From contig CALHKJ010000243.1 of the NCBI GenBank assembly GCA_938033975.1, forward strand, positions 1 through 16,130: a DNA stretch of 16,130 nucleotides. The letters run 5' to 3'. Within the stretch, counting starts at the first letter, position 1. The number at the start of each line of letters is the position of its first letter. Position numbers and translations under genes: made by a program. The notes beneath the pieces were generated by a model that was not told the DNA's origin, did no database searches, and was given only the letters and a program-made list of their open reading frames with translations. Of the stretch, positions 1 through 8,249 are shown in pieces. Source of the DNA: an uncultured Saprospiraceae bacterium (GTDB taxonomy: Bacteria > Bacteroidota > Bacteroidia > Chitinophagales > Saprospiraceae).

Positions 1-1662
1 GTTGTGAATTATTCTGCTACCAAGGGATTTCAATCCTCGATGATCAATGAGATTTTGATTCCAAGTAAAAATTTGGATTCTATTCAAGTTATTTGGCCAG
101 GCCTTCTTTCAGAAACTCAAAATTATTCAGGGCAAAAAGAATTTCTATTCGATATTCAAAAGGGTTCAAAAATTGAAGCCTTAGAATCTAAGGAAGAAAA
201 ATTTTTCCAAGATATAACAACGCAATGTCAGGTGGATTTTAAACATGAAGAAAATCCATTTGTAGAATTTAATAGAGAAGCACTTATTCCTTTTAGTACT
301 TCCTCAGAAAGCCCTGCACTATGTGTAGGAGATGTAGATGGGGATGGTCTAGACGACTTTTTTATAGGCTCTTCTAAGAGGAAAAATAATAAACTTTATA
401 TTCAAAATAGAGGAGGCACATTTAGTACTATGCCATTGAGTGGTGCTATACAAGATTCAATCTATGAAGAAACAGATGCGGTATTTGTGGACATAGATAA
501 TGATAAGGATCTAGACATGGTAGTTGCAACTGGAGGAAATGAATATCGATTGAATAGTGAATTCACAAGACCACTTCTGTATATAAATATTGCTGGGCAT
601 TTAGTAAGAGATGAAGATGCTTTCGAAAATATTCATCTAACAGCGTCAGTTGTGAAAGCAGCCGATATAGACAATGATGGTGACATTGATTTGTTTTTTG
701 GTGGAAGAGCGGTTCCCTGGGATTATGGTTTGATTCCCACAAGCTATTTGTTGGAAAATGATGGTCAAGGAAATTTTGAAGATGTTACCAAAGAATGGAG
801 TGATGAACTTTCAGAAATTGGATTTGTAAAAGACGCAACTTGGTCAGACATTGATCAAGACCAAGATTTGGATTTGATCTTAGCTTTGGAGTGGGGCCCA
901 ATAGTGAAAATGGAAAGCAGAGATGGCAAGTTTAAAAAAGTAAACATTACTGATAAGAAAGGCTGGTGGAATAGCATTCTTATAGAAGATTTTAATAATG
1001 ACGGAAGGCCTGATGTTTTTGCTGGGAACCTTGGGGAAAATGCAAGATTCAAAGCTACGGCCGATGAACCGGTTAGAATGTATTTTGCAGATTTTGACGA
1101 CAATGGAAAAGGCGAACAAATATTGACTTATTACAGAGATGGAAGAGAAATTACGTTTAGTAGCATGATGGAACTACAGAAACAAATTCCAAGTATAAAG
1201 AAGAAATTTTTGTACGCTAAGGACTTTGCAAAAGCCAGTATATTAGAAATATTTGGAGCTGACAAAATCAAACAATCAAAAGTTTATAAAGCTGATCACT
1301 TTTCGAACTCCTTATTCCTAAATTCTGCATCAAATACATTTGCAGAAGCATCTCTACCAAAAGAAATCCAATTTACTTCATATTATAGTGCCACTGCAAT
1401 GGATATAAACGAAGATGGGAAAATGGATATTATCCCAGGCGGAAATTATAAATATTGCAATATCCAAATGGGAAACTATGACGCAGAAAACGGATCATAT
1501 TTATTAAATCTTGGTGAAGGAAAATTTAGCTATAAAAACATAAGTGATTCGCCATTGGATGGTGAAGTTAGAAACATAAGCAAGATTAAAGTTGATGGTC
1601 AATCATGTTTGATTTTTGCACAAAATAATGAAGCTCTTAAAATTTTAAAAATTAATGATTAG
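1..1662 (+). CDS. VCBS/FG-GAP repeat protein with ASPIC/UnbV domain, 5'-truncated by window edge
   Basis: The reading frame is open through base 1, and the first residues (ATKGFQSS, then DSIQVIWPG) match the middle of an ASPIC/UnbV domain, whose full copy lies inside the next gene. The GTG at base 4 is therefore not the true start: this is roughly the C-terminal half of a protein of perhaps 1100 residues. Counting from that GTG, at least six Ca-binding-type DxDxDGxxD loops are visible, such as GDVDGDGLDD, ADIDNDGDID and DINEDGKMD, typical of beta-propeller blades. A segment from about residue 320 (GWWNSI) to 440 is shared with the next gene but is mostly not repeat. Such proteins are commonly encoded next to SusC/SusD in Bacteroidota; a role in sugar capture is inference only. 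Its stop overlaps the next start by 8 bases, implying translational coupling. Confidence 0.93.
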   Translation, partial: VVNYSATKGFQSSMINEILIPSKNLDSIQVIWPGLLSETQNYSGQKEFLFDIQKGSKIEALESKEEKFFQDITTQCQVDFKHEENPFVEFNREALIPFSTSSESPALCVGDVDGDGLDDFFIGSSKRKNNKLYIQNRGGTFSTMPLSGAIQDSIYEETDAVFVDIDNDKDLDMVVATGGNEYRLNSEFTRPLLYINIAGHLVRDEDAFENIHLTASVVKAADIDNDGDIDLFFGGRAVPWDYGLIPTSYLLENDGQGNFEDVTKEWSDELSEIGFVKDATWSDIDQDQDLDLILALEWGPIVKMESRDGKFKKVNITDKKGWWNSILIEDFNNDGRPDVFAGNLGENARFKATADEPVRMYFADFDDNGKGEQILTYYRDGREITFSSMMELQKQIPSIKKKFLYAKDFAKASILEIFGADKIKQSKVYKADHFSNSLFLNSASNTFAEASLPKEIQFTSYYSATAMDINEDGKMDIIPGGNYKYCNIQMGNYDAENGSYLLNLGEGKFSYKNISDSPLDGEVRNISKIKVDGQSCLIFAQNNEALKILKIND

Positions 1663-4600
1663 AGCTTTTATATATATCGCCACAGTCTTACTTCTTTTTT
1701 CATGTCAAAATGAAAAAGCAATCAATATTGAGAATGACAATTCTCAGAGCAATGGTGTGACCTTGTTTTCTGAACTTTCATCCGAACAAACCTCTATTGA
1801 TTTTATCAACCAAATTTCTAACTCAAAGGACTTCAATATTTTCAATTATCGAAATTATTATAATGGAGGTGGAGTAGGGATTGGTGATATAAATAATGAC
1901 GACTTAGTGGACATCTATTTTACTTCGAATCTAGGAGTGAACAAACTCTATCTTAATAAGGGTGATTTTAAGTTTGAAGATATTAGTTCATCCGCTGGAG
2001 TTACCTTAAGTGATAAGTGGAGTACCGGAGTATCAATGATCGATATTAATGCTGATGGTTACCTAGATATTTATGTTTGTAATGCTGGATTTAAAAAAGG
2101 TAAGGATCAGAAAAATGCTTTGTTTATAAATCAGCAAGATAATACATTTGTCGATGAGGCAGAGGCCTATGGATTGGCTATTAATGATTATTCAACCAGT
2201 GCCGCATTTTTTGACTACGACATGGATGGGGACTTGGACATGTATCTACTAAACAATAGTTTTATTCCAGTCAATACATTGAATTATGCCAACAAAAGAA
2301 ATCTACGAGCGGAAGATTGGCCAGTAGAGGAGTTTCTGAAAGGGGGCGGAGATAAATTGTTTAAAAACCAAAATGGGAAATTTAGAGATGTAAGTGAAGA
2401 GGCAGGAATCTTAGGAAGCTTAATTGGTTTTGGTCTTGGAGTAAGTTTGGGGGATCTGAATAAAGATGGCTTCACTGATATTTACATTTCCAATGATTTC
2501 TTTGAAAAAGATTACTTGTATATCAATAAAGGTGATGGCAGCTTTAGTGAAGAATTGGAAGGAAGAATAAAGCACATATCACATTCTTCGATGGGTTCTG
2601 ATATCGCAGATATAAACAATGATGGCTTGCCAGAAATATTTGTCACTGATATGCTTCCAGATGATGATTATAGATTAAAAACCACTACCACTTTCGATAA
2701 TATCAATGTCAGAAATCTAAAACGAAAAAATGGTTTCTACAATCAGTTTATGCACAACACATTACAGCTCAATAACGGAGATGGAAAATTTTCCGAAATA
2801 GCTTTTTACTCTGATGTTGCAGCTTCTGATTGGAGTTGGGGTGCACTTTTTTTAGATGCAGACAATGATGGTTACAAAGATCTATTTGTAAGCAATGGGA
2901 TTTTGAACGACGTCATAGATCAAGATTTTATTGACTTCTTTGCCAATGATATTATTCAGAAAATGGTACTGACTGGTAGTAAAGAAAATGTAGATTCTAT
3001 TGTGCAAAAAATGCCATCTACTCCATTAGTGAATAAGTTGTTCATGAATCTAGGTAATTTAAAGTTTGTTGAAAACCAAAACGAATCAGGATTTAAGACT
3101 CCAAGTTTTTCTAATGGAGCTGCTTATGGTGACCTTGATAATGACGGCGATTTGGATTTGGTAGTTAACAATGTGAATATGGCTGCGCAAATTCTAAAGA
3201 ATAACAGCCAAAATCATTATTCTTCAATTGAGCTAAATTACAAAGATGAAAACATAAATGGAATCGGATCTAAGGTTACTGTTTATGCAAATGAAAAAAT
3301 GTTTTATCAAGAGCTTTTCCCTTCAAGAGGATTTCAATCCTCAATTGATTACAAAATGACCATTGGGCTGGGTGATATAGCTAAGATTGATTCTGTGGTA
3401 GTTCAGTGGCCAGACAATACAGTTCAGATTTTTGGGGAACAAGAAGTAGATATATTATTGAAGTTAAATTATCAGAGAGGAAGTAATAAACTATATAACA
3501 ATTCCGCTTCCGCAAATAAGTTCTTGGTTGAGCAAGAGCATAAACTTGCAAAGCATGAAGAAGATGGATACGAAGACTTTCTTTATGAAAGAAATATCCC
3601 AGTACAATTGTCTAAAGAAGGTCCATGTATGGCAAAAGGAGATTTTGATGGTGATGGGGATGAAGATTTATATATAGGCGGAGGGACAGATCAGTCTCCA
3701 AGTTTGTATAAAAACGTAAATGGAAAGTTTGTAGCTCATCAAGTTGATTACTTTGAAAGATTTAAAGCATTTGAAGATACGGATGCGATCTTTTTTGATT
3801 GCGATAAGGATGGCGACCTTGATTTGTATGTTGCAAGTGGTGGGAATAATGTCACCTATGTAAAGCGAGCTTTTAGAGATAGGCTTTACATTAATAACAA
3901 TGGCAACTTTGAAATTAATTACAATGCATTACCTCCAATAAGTTTAAATACATCTAAAGTTATTTCCTTTGATATAGAAGGGGATGGGGACTTGGACTTA
4001 TTTGTGGGAATGCGCTCTGTCCCTGGTGAATATGGCCTAAGTCCTGGTAGTTATATCTATCTGAACAATGGAAGAGGTCAGTTTTTGGATGTCACAAAAC
4101 AAATTGTTCCAGAATTGGCTTTGGCAGGAATGATCACTGATGCCATTATTGCAGATGTGCTTCCTAACTCAGGATCCGAATTGATCTTGGTGGGAGAGTG
4201 GATGTCGCCAAAAATCCTTTCATTCAATGGTCAAAAATTTGAGATTATTCCTTCGGACTTGGATAATTATGCTGGGTGGTGGCAGAGTATTGCTGCCGAT
4301 GATGTGGATCAGGATGGTGATATAGATTTGGTTTTAGGAAATATTGGTGAGAACTTTTATTTGCAGGCTTCCAAAGAAGAACCTTTATTTTTATTTGTCA
4401 ATGACTTTAACAAAGACGGCTCATACCAAAAGGTCCTAGCAAAAAGAAGGGATGGCAAAGACTATCCTGTGATGGTAAAACGAGATATGATTGATCAGTT
4501 TGCATTTCTGAAAAAAGAAAATCTGATGCATTCTGAATTTGCCAATAAAACCATTCAAGATTTATTTGATACTTCAGAATTGGGGACCTCTATTATTAAG

Positions 4601-4990
4601 AAAATAGATATACAGAAAAGTATTGTGGCTAAAAATAATGGAGAAGGCTCTTTTGAAATAGAATTTTTAAATCCAGAAGTTCAGTTGTCTTGTGTAAACA
4701 AGTTGCTGTTTTATGATATAAATGGAGACAACTTTAAAGACTTGATACTTGGAGGTAATAACACCATGATGCTTCCACAGTTTTCAAACATTGATGCATG
4801 TCAAGGGAAAGTATTATTAAATGATACCAAAGGAAAATTTCAAATAGTAGGCCATCAAGAAAGTGGATTGGAGTTGAAAGGAGTGGTGAGAGATATCGAA
4901 TTGATTGAATTGAATAAGACTCCACATTTGTTGTTTGGAATTAATGATGATTTGCCTAAGCTTTTTAAAATAGATACAGAAAATAAATAG
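1655..4990 (+). CDS. Giant VCBS/FG-GAP repeat lipoprotein with ASPIC/UnbV domain
   Basis: A complete 1111-residue protein. A short signal peptide ends in LLLFSC, so Cys17 is the likely lipidated residue and the protein should sit on the outer membrane or cell surface. About seven Asp-rich FG-GAP/VCBS loops (e.g. GDINNDDLVD near residue 75, DYDMDGDLD, GDLDNDGDLD) precede an ASPIC/UnbV domain at roughly 530-595 (NGIGSKVTVY, RGFQSS, VVVQWPDN). About five more loops follow (e.g. GDFDGDGDED, DCDKDGDLD, DVDQDGDID), including a GWWQSI-containing module at about 873-995. It is a paralogue of the preceding gene and overlaps it by 8 bases; trehalase follows after 3 bases. The family has no settled function. 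Its place in a sugar operon suggests binding or presentation of a carbohydrate, which is inference. The start is supported by the signal peptide. Confidence 0.95.
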   Translation: MIRAFIYIATVLLLFSCQNEKAINIENDNSQSNGVTLFSELSSEQTSIDFINQISNSKDFNIFNYRNYYNGGGVGIGDINNDDLVDIYFTSNLGVNKLYLNKGDFKFEDISSSAGVTLSDKWSTGVSMIDINADGYLDIYVCNAGFKKGKDQKNALFINQQDNTFVDEAEAYGLAINDYSTSAAFFDYDMDGDLDMYLLNNSFIPVNTLNYANKRNLRAEDWPVEEFLKGGGDKLFKNQNGKFRDVSEEAGILGSLIGFGLGVSLGDLNKDGFTDIYISNDFFEKDYLYINKGDGSFSEELEGRIKHISHSSMGSDIADINNDGLPEIFVTDMLPDDDYRLKTTTTFDNINVRNLKRKNGFYNQFMHNTLQLNNGDGKFSEIAFYSDVAASDWSWGALFLDADNDGYKDLFVSNGILNDVIDQDFIDFFANDIIQKMVLTGSKENVDSIVQKMPSTPLVNKLFMNLGNLKFVENQNESGFKTPSFSNGAAYGDLDNDGDLDLVVNNVNMAAQILKNNSQNHYSSIELNYKDENINGIGSKVTVYANEKMFYQELFPSRGFQSSIDYKMTIGLGDIAKIDSVVVQWPDNTVQIFGEQEVDILLKLNYQRGSNKLYNNSASANKFLVEQEHKLAKHEEDGYEDFLYERNIPVQLSKEGPCMAKGDFDGDGDEDLYIGGGTDQSPSLYKNVNGKFVAHQVDYFERFKAFEDTDAIFFDCDKDGDLDLYVASGGNNVTYVKRAFRDRLYINNNGNFEINYNALPPISLNTSKVISFDIEGDGDLDLFVGMRSVPGEYGLSPGSYIYLNNGRGQFLDVTKQIVPELALAGMITDAIIADVLPNSGSELILVGEWMSPKILSFNGQKFEIIPSDLDNYAGWWQSIAADDVDQDGDIDLVLGNIGENFYLQASKEEPLFLFVNDFNKDGSYQKVLAKRRDGKDYPVMVKRDMIDQFAFLKKENLMHSEFANKTIQDLFDTSELGTSIIKKIDIQKSIVAKNNGEGSFEIEFLNPEVQLSCVNKLLFYDINGDNFKDLILGGNNTMMLPQFSNIDACQGKVLLNDTKGKFQIVGHQESGLELKGVVRDIELIELNKTPHLLFGINDDLPKLFKIDTENK

Positions 4991-4993
4991 GAT

Positions 4994-6571
4994 ATGAGAC
5001 ACTTAATATTATTATTCTTTTGTTTGGTAATTGTCTCATGTAAAGACAGTGTTGTAAAGGAACCAACTACAAGTACTGAGGATCTTAGAATAGAAATTGC
5101 TACTCCGGATGAGCTATATCCGGAATTGTTTGAGGAGGTACAGATGGGAAGAGTATTTGCAGATAGCAAGACCTTTGTAGACTGTGTTCCAAAATATGAT
5201 GCTAAGGTCATCAATGAAAAATTTGCAAAAGGTAGGTCATCTGAAGCTTATGATATAGTTTCATTTGTGAAAGAAAATTTTGATGAACCCATTTCAATTT
5301 CCTCGGACTTTAAAAGTGACGCAAGCCTTAATGCTTCTGAGCATGTCAAATCTCTATGGCCGGTTTTGACACGAGCAGCTGATAAGGTGGATAACAAAAG
5401 CAGCCTCATTCCTTTGCCTAATAAGTATGTGGTTCCTGGTGGAAGATTTAGAGAAGTATATTATTGGGATAGCTACTTTACGATGTTGGGCTTGATCGAA
5501 CATGAGGAGTATGAATTGGTTGAAAATATGCTTGATAACTTTTCTTATTTATTAGAAACGATAGGTCATATCCCAAATGGAAATAGAAGCTATTATAAGA
5601 CGAGATCGCAACCACCATTCTTTTCACAGATGGTAAAAATATTTGCGGAAGCGAAGGGGCAAGAAGTATACAAAAAATATAAGTCCGCTCTTTTGTTGGA
5701 ATATGAATTCTGGATGAAGCGCGATGAAAACTTTCCTTTCGAACATTCAGTAATGACAGAATTAGGTATTTTAAATCGATATTGGGATAGAGGAAATACT
5801 CCTCGGCAAGAATCTTACAAAGAGGATTATGAATTGGTTGAAGAAGCCAAAGCTGGTGAAAAGATGTATGTAGATTTGAGAGCTGGCGCGGAGTCTGGTT
5901 GGGACTATTCTTCAAGATGGTTTTCTGATGGACAAAATATGTCAACAATAGAAACAACTGACATCTTACCGGTAGACCTTAATTCTTTACTGTATGGTCT
6001 TGAAAAAATTCTTTTGGATTTGGATGAAGGAGGGACCCTATTTGCCGAAAGGCTCAAAAATAGTATGGAACGCCGCAAGAGGTTTATAGCAGAAAAATGC
6101 TGGAATCCAGATGGCTCATTCGAAGATTTTAATTGGATTAAGAATAAAAGTACGGGAATAAAATCATTGGCGATGGTTTATCCATTATTTTTTGAAATGG
6201 TGTCACAAGAACAAGCAGACCAAGTTGCCGAAACAATAAAAAATAAATTTCTTAAGCCGGGTGGAGTAGTTTCTACATTGAACCATACTGGTCAGCAATG
6301 GGATGCTCCAAATGGTTGGGCACCCTTGCAATGGATGACCATCATTGGATTAGACAATTATGGTCATAGTGATTTGGCGAACGAGATTGCAAAGCGTTGG
6401 ATAAAGATCAATGAAAAAGTCTACAAGAATACTGGAAAATTTGTTGAAAAATATAATGTTGAAGATATGACTTTGGAGGCAGGCGGAGGCGAGTACCCTG
6501 TGCAAGATGGATTTGGATGGAGCAACGGAGTTTATTTAGCTGCATTAAAATATGTAAATAGAAAAAATTAA
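4994..6571 (+). CDS. GH37 alpha,alpha-trehalase, lipoprotein
   Basis: Predicted to hydrolyse trehalose to two glucose molecules. Both family signatures are present: PGGRFREVYYWDSY at 148-161 and QWDAPNGWAP at 435-444. By comparison with E. coli periplasmic trehalase, the catalytic acid is Asp304 in SGWD and the base Glu485 in VEKY; the GGGEYPVQDGFGW block near 497-509 completes the active-site set. The N-terminus is a lipoprotein signal ending in VIVSC (Cys16), so the enzyme should be anchored in an envelope membrane rather than soluble in periplasm or cytoplasm. At 525 residues it has normal family length. It starts 3 bases after the VCBS gene and ends 1 base before the GH13 gene, so it is mid-operon. 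Trehalose is the expected substrate; a different alpha-glucoside cannot be excluded from sequence alone. Confidence 0.95.
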   Translation: MRHLILLFFCLVIVSCKDSVVKEPTTSTEDLRIEIATPDELYPELFEEVQMGRVFADSKTFVDCVPKYDAKVINEKFAKGRSSEAYDIVSFVKENFDEPISISSDFKSDASLNASEHVKSLWPVLTRAADKVDNKSSLIPLPNKYVVPGGRFREVYYWDSYFTMLGLIEHEEYELVENMLDNFSYLLETIGHIPNGNRSYYKTRSQPPFFSQMVKIFAEAKGQEVYKKYKSALLLEYEFWMKRDENFPFEHSVMTELGILNRYWDRGNTPRQESYKEDYELVEEAKAGEKMYVDLRAGAESGWDYSSRWFSDGQNMSTIETTDILPVDLNSLLYGLEKILLDLDEGGTLFAERLKNSMERRKRFIAEKCWNPDGSFEDFNWIKNKSTGIKSLAMVYPLFFEMVSQEQADQVAETIKNKFLKPGGVVSTLNHTGQQWDAPNGWAPLQWMTIIGLDNYGHSDLANEIAKRWIKINEKVYKNTGKFVEKYNVEDMTLEAGGGEYPVQDGFGWSNGVYLAALKYVNRKN

Positions 6572-6572
6572 G

Positions 6573-8237
6573 ATGAGTACTGAGTTGCAAAGAAAATGGT
6601 GGAAAGAGGAAGTGATCTATCAAATCTATCCTAGAAGTTTTATGGATAGTAATGGCGATGGCATCGGTGATTTGAGAGGAATTATTAGTAAGCTAGATCA
6701 TTTACACGAATTGGGTGTAGATATTATATGGCTGTCTCCAATTTATGATTCACCAAATGATGACAATGGATATGATATCAGGAATTATCGTGAGATACAT
6801 CAGGAGTTTGGAACCATGTCAGACTTTGAAGAATTACTGGAAGAAGTACACGCTCGTGGAATGAAGTTGATCATGGACTTGGTTGTAAATCATAGTAGCG
6901 ATGAACATGAATGGTTTGTTGAGGCAAAAAAATCCAAGGATAACAAATATCGAGATTATTATCATTGGAAGAAAGGAGTTGATGGTGGTCCACCTAATAA
7001 CTGGCCTTCTTTTTTTGGAGGTAGTGCTTGGGAATATGATGAGGCAAGTGACGAGTATTACCTGCATTTGTTTACAAAAAAACAACCTGATTTAAATTGG
7101 GAAAACCCAAAGGTCAGAGAAGAGATAAAAGGTTTATTAAAATTTTGGTTGGATAAAGGCATTGACGGTTTTCGGATGGATGTTATTCCTTTAATATCGA
7201 AGAGATTAAATTTTGAAAATCATACACTTGGTTCATTTAATGAGGTAGTTGAAAAGGTATATTCAAATGGCCCTAAGGTACATGATTACCTAAATGAAAT
7301 TTATGAAGATGTTCTGAGTAAATATGACATCATGACGGTAGGAGAAGGTCCTGGGATAAATAAAAATGTAGGATTAAAATATGTGGGTCATGATCGCGGA
7401 GAATTGAATATGATTTTTCATTTGGATCATATGTTTTTGGGTCATGGGCCTAAAGGTAAATTTGATCCTATTCCATATGATTGGTGTGACATCAAGAAAA
7501 TATTTAGAGATTGGCATGAGGCAATGGGAGAATCTGGATGGCTCAGTATTTTTCTCGACAATCATGATTTTCCAAGGCTGGTTTCTAGATTTGGAAATGA
7601 TAATCAGTATAGGCGTGAAAGTGCAAAACTGCTTGCCATGCTGGTTCTTACTCAAAAGGGTACAGCTTGTTTGTATCAAGGTTCTGAAATCGGAATGAGC
7701 AATGTAGTCTTTGATTCAATATCAGAATATAGGGATGTTGAAACTCATAATTTTCATAAAGAATTCATAGCAAATGGTGTGAGTGAGGCGGATTTTTTAA
7801 GCGAAGTTCATGCCCATGGAAGAGACAATGCAAGAACACCTTTCCAATGGGATGAATCTGAAAATGCGGGCTTCAGCTCAGGCAAAACTTGGATAAATGT
7901 TAATCCAAATTATAAAGAAATCAACCTTGCTGTGGACAAGACAGCTAAAGATTCAATTTTTAAATTTTACAAGAATTTGTTATCTTTTAGAAAGGAGAAT
8001 TTGTGTTTGGTATACGGTCAATGGGTTGAGCATATGCTAGAAAACAAGAATATTTATGCATATGATCGAATAGATGAAAACACACACTTTCGTATTGTCT
8101 TAAATCATTCGAACGAAGTTCAAGACCTTTCTTTAAGTGTCGACGGTTATGAATTAATCATGAATAATATTGAAGATTCCTCAGGAGATCAACTTTCACC
8201 TTGGGAAGCTAGATTATATAAAAAATCTAATTCTTAA
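6573..8237 (+). CDS. GH13 alpha-glucosidase (oligo-1,6-glucosidase-like)
   Basis: A 554-residue (beta/alpha)8-barrel glucosidase. Conserved GH13 regions are all present: DLVVNH at 102-107, QPDLN at 171-175, GFRMDVI with nucleophile Asp203, VGEGPG with acid/base Glu258, and FLDNHD with Asp332. QPDLN marks the oligo-1,6-glucosidase group. Val204 after the nucleophile is, in characterised relatives, associated with alpha-1,6-glucosides and sucrose rather than maltose-only activity. There is no signal peptide, so it should act in the cytoplasm on imported sugars, unlike its lipoprotein neighbours. The RLDRD segment of sucrose isomerases is not seen, favouring a hydrolase. It starts 1 base after the trehalase stop, so translation is likely coupled. 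Exact substrate (isomaltose, sucrose, trehalose-like or other alpha-glucosides) is uncertain. Confidence 0.93.
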   Translation: MSTELQRKWWKEEVIYQIYPRSFMDSNGDGIGDLRGIISKLDHLHELGVDIIWLSPIYDSPNDDNGYDIRNYREIHQEFGTMSDFEELLEEVHARGMKLIMDLVVNHSSDEHEWFVEAKKSKDNKYRDYYHWKKGVDGGPPNNWPSFFGGSAWEYDEASDEYYLHLFTKKQPDLNWENPKVREEIKGLLKFWLDKGIDGFRMDVIPLISKRLNFENHTLGSFNEVVEKVYSNGPKVHDYLNEIYEDVLSKYDIMTVGEGPGINKNVGLKYVGHDRGELNMIFHLDHMFLGHGPKGKFDPIPYDWCDIKKIFRDWHEAMGESGWLSIFLDNHDFPRLVSRFGNDNQYRRESAKLLAMLVLTQKGTACLYQGSEIGMSNVVFDSISEYRDVETHNFHKEFIANGVSEADFLSEVHAHGRDNARTPFQWDESENAGFSSGKTWINVNPNYKEINLAVDKTAKDSIFKFYKNLLSFRKENLCLVYGQWVEHMLENKNIYAYDRIDENTHFRIVLNHSNEVQDLSLSVDGYELIMNNIEDSSGDQLSPWEARLYKKSNS

Positions 8238-8249
8238 AAATCAGTTCCT

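Noticed and set aside
3327..3342. Perfect inverted repeat GAGGATT-TC-AATCCTC inside the second VCBS gene, partly repeated near base 25 in the first.
   Set aside because: It encodes the conserved RGFQSS motif of the ASPIC/UnbV domain in both genes, so protein conservation explains it; the two-base loop is too short for a stable hairpin.
5478..5957. A 159-codon minus-strand ORF inside the trehalase gene.
   Set aside because: It is antisense to conserved GH37 sequence including the Asp304 region; its composition is that expected of a shadow frame.
6573..8237. Trehalose synthase or trehalose-6-phosphate hydrolase for the GH13 gene.
   Set aside because: The oligo-1,6-glucosidase motifs fit better, there is no fused maltokinase-like part, and no phosphotransferase genes are nearby to supply trehalose 6-phosphate.
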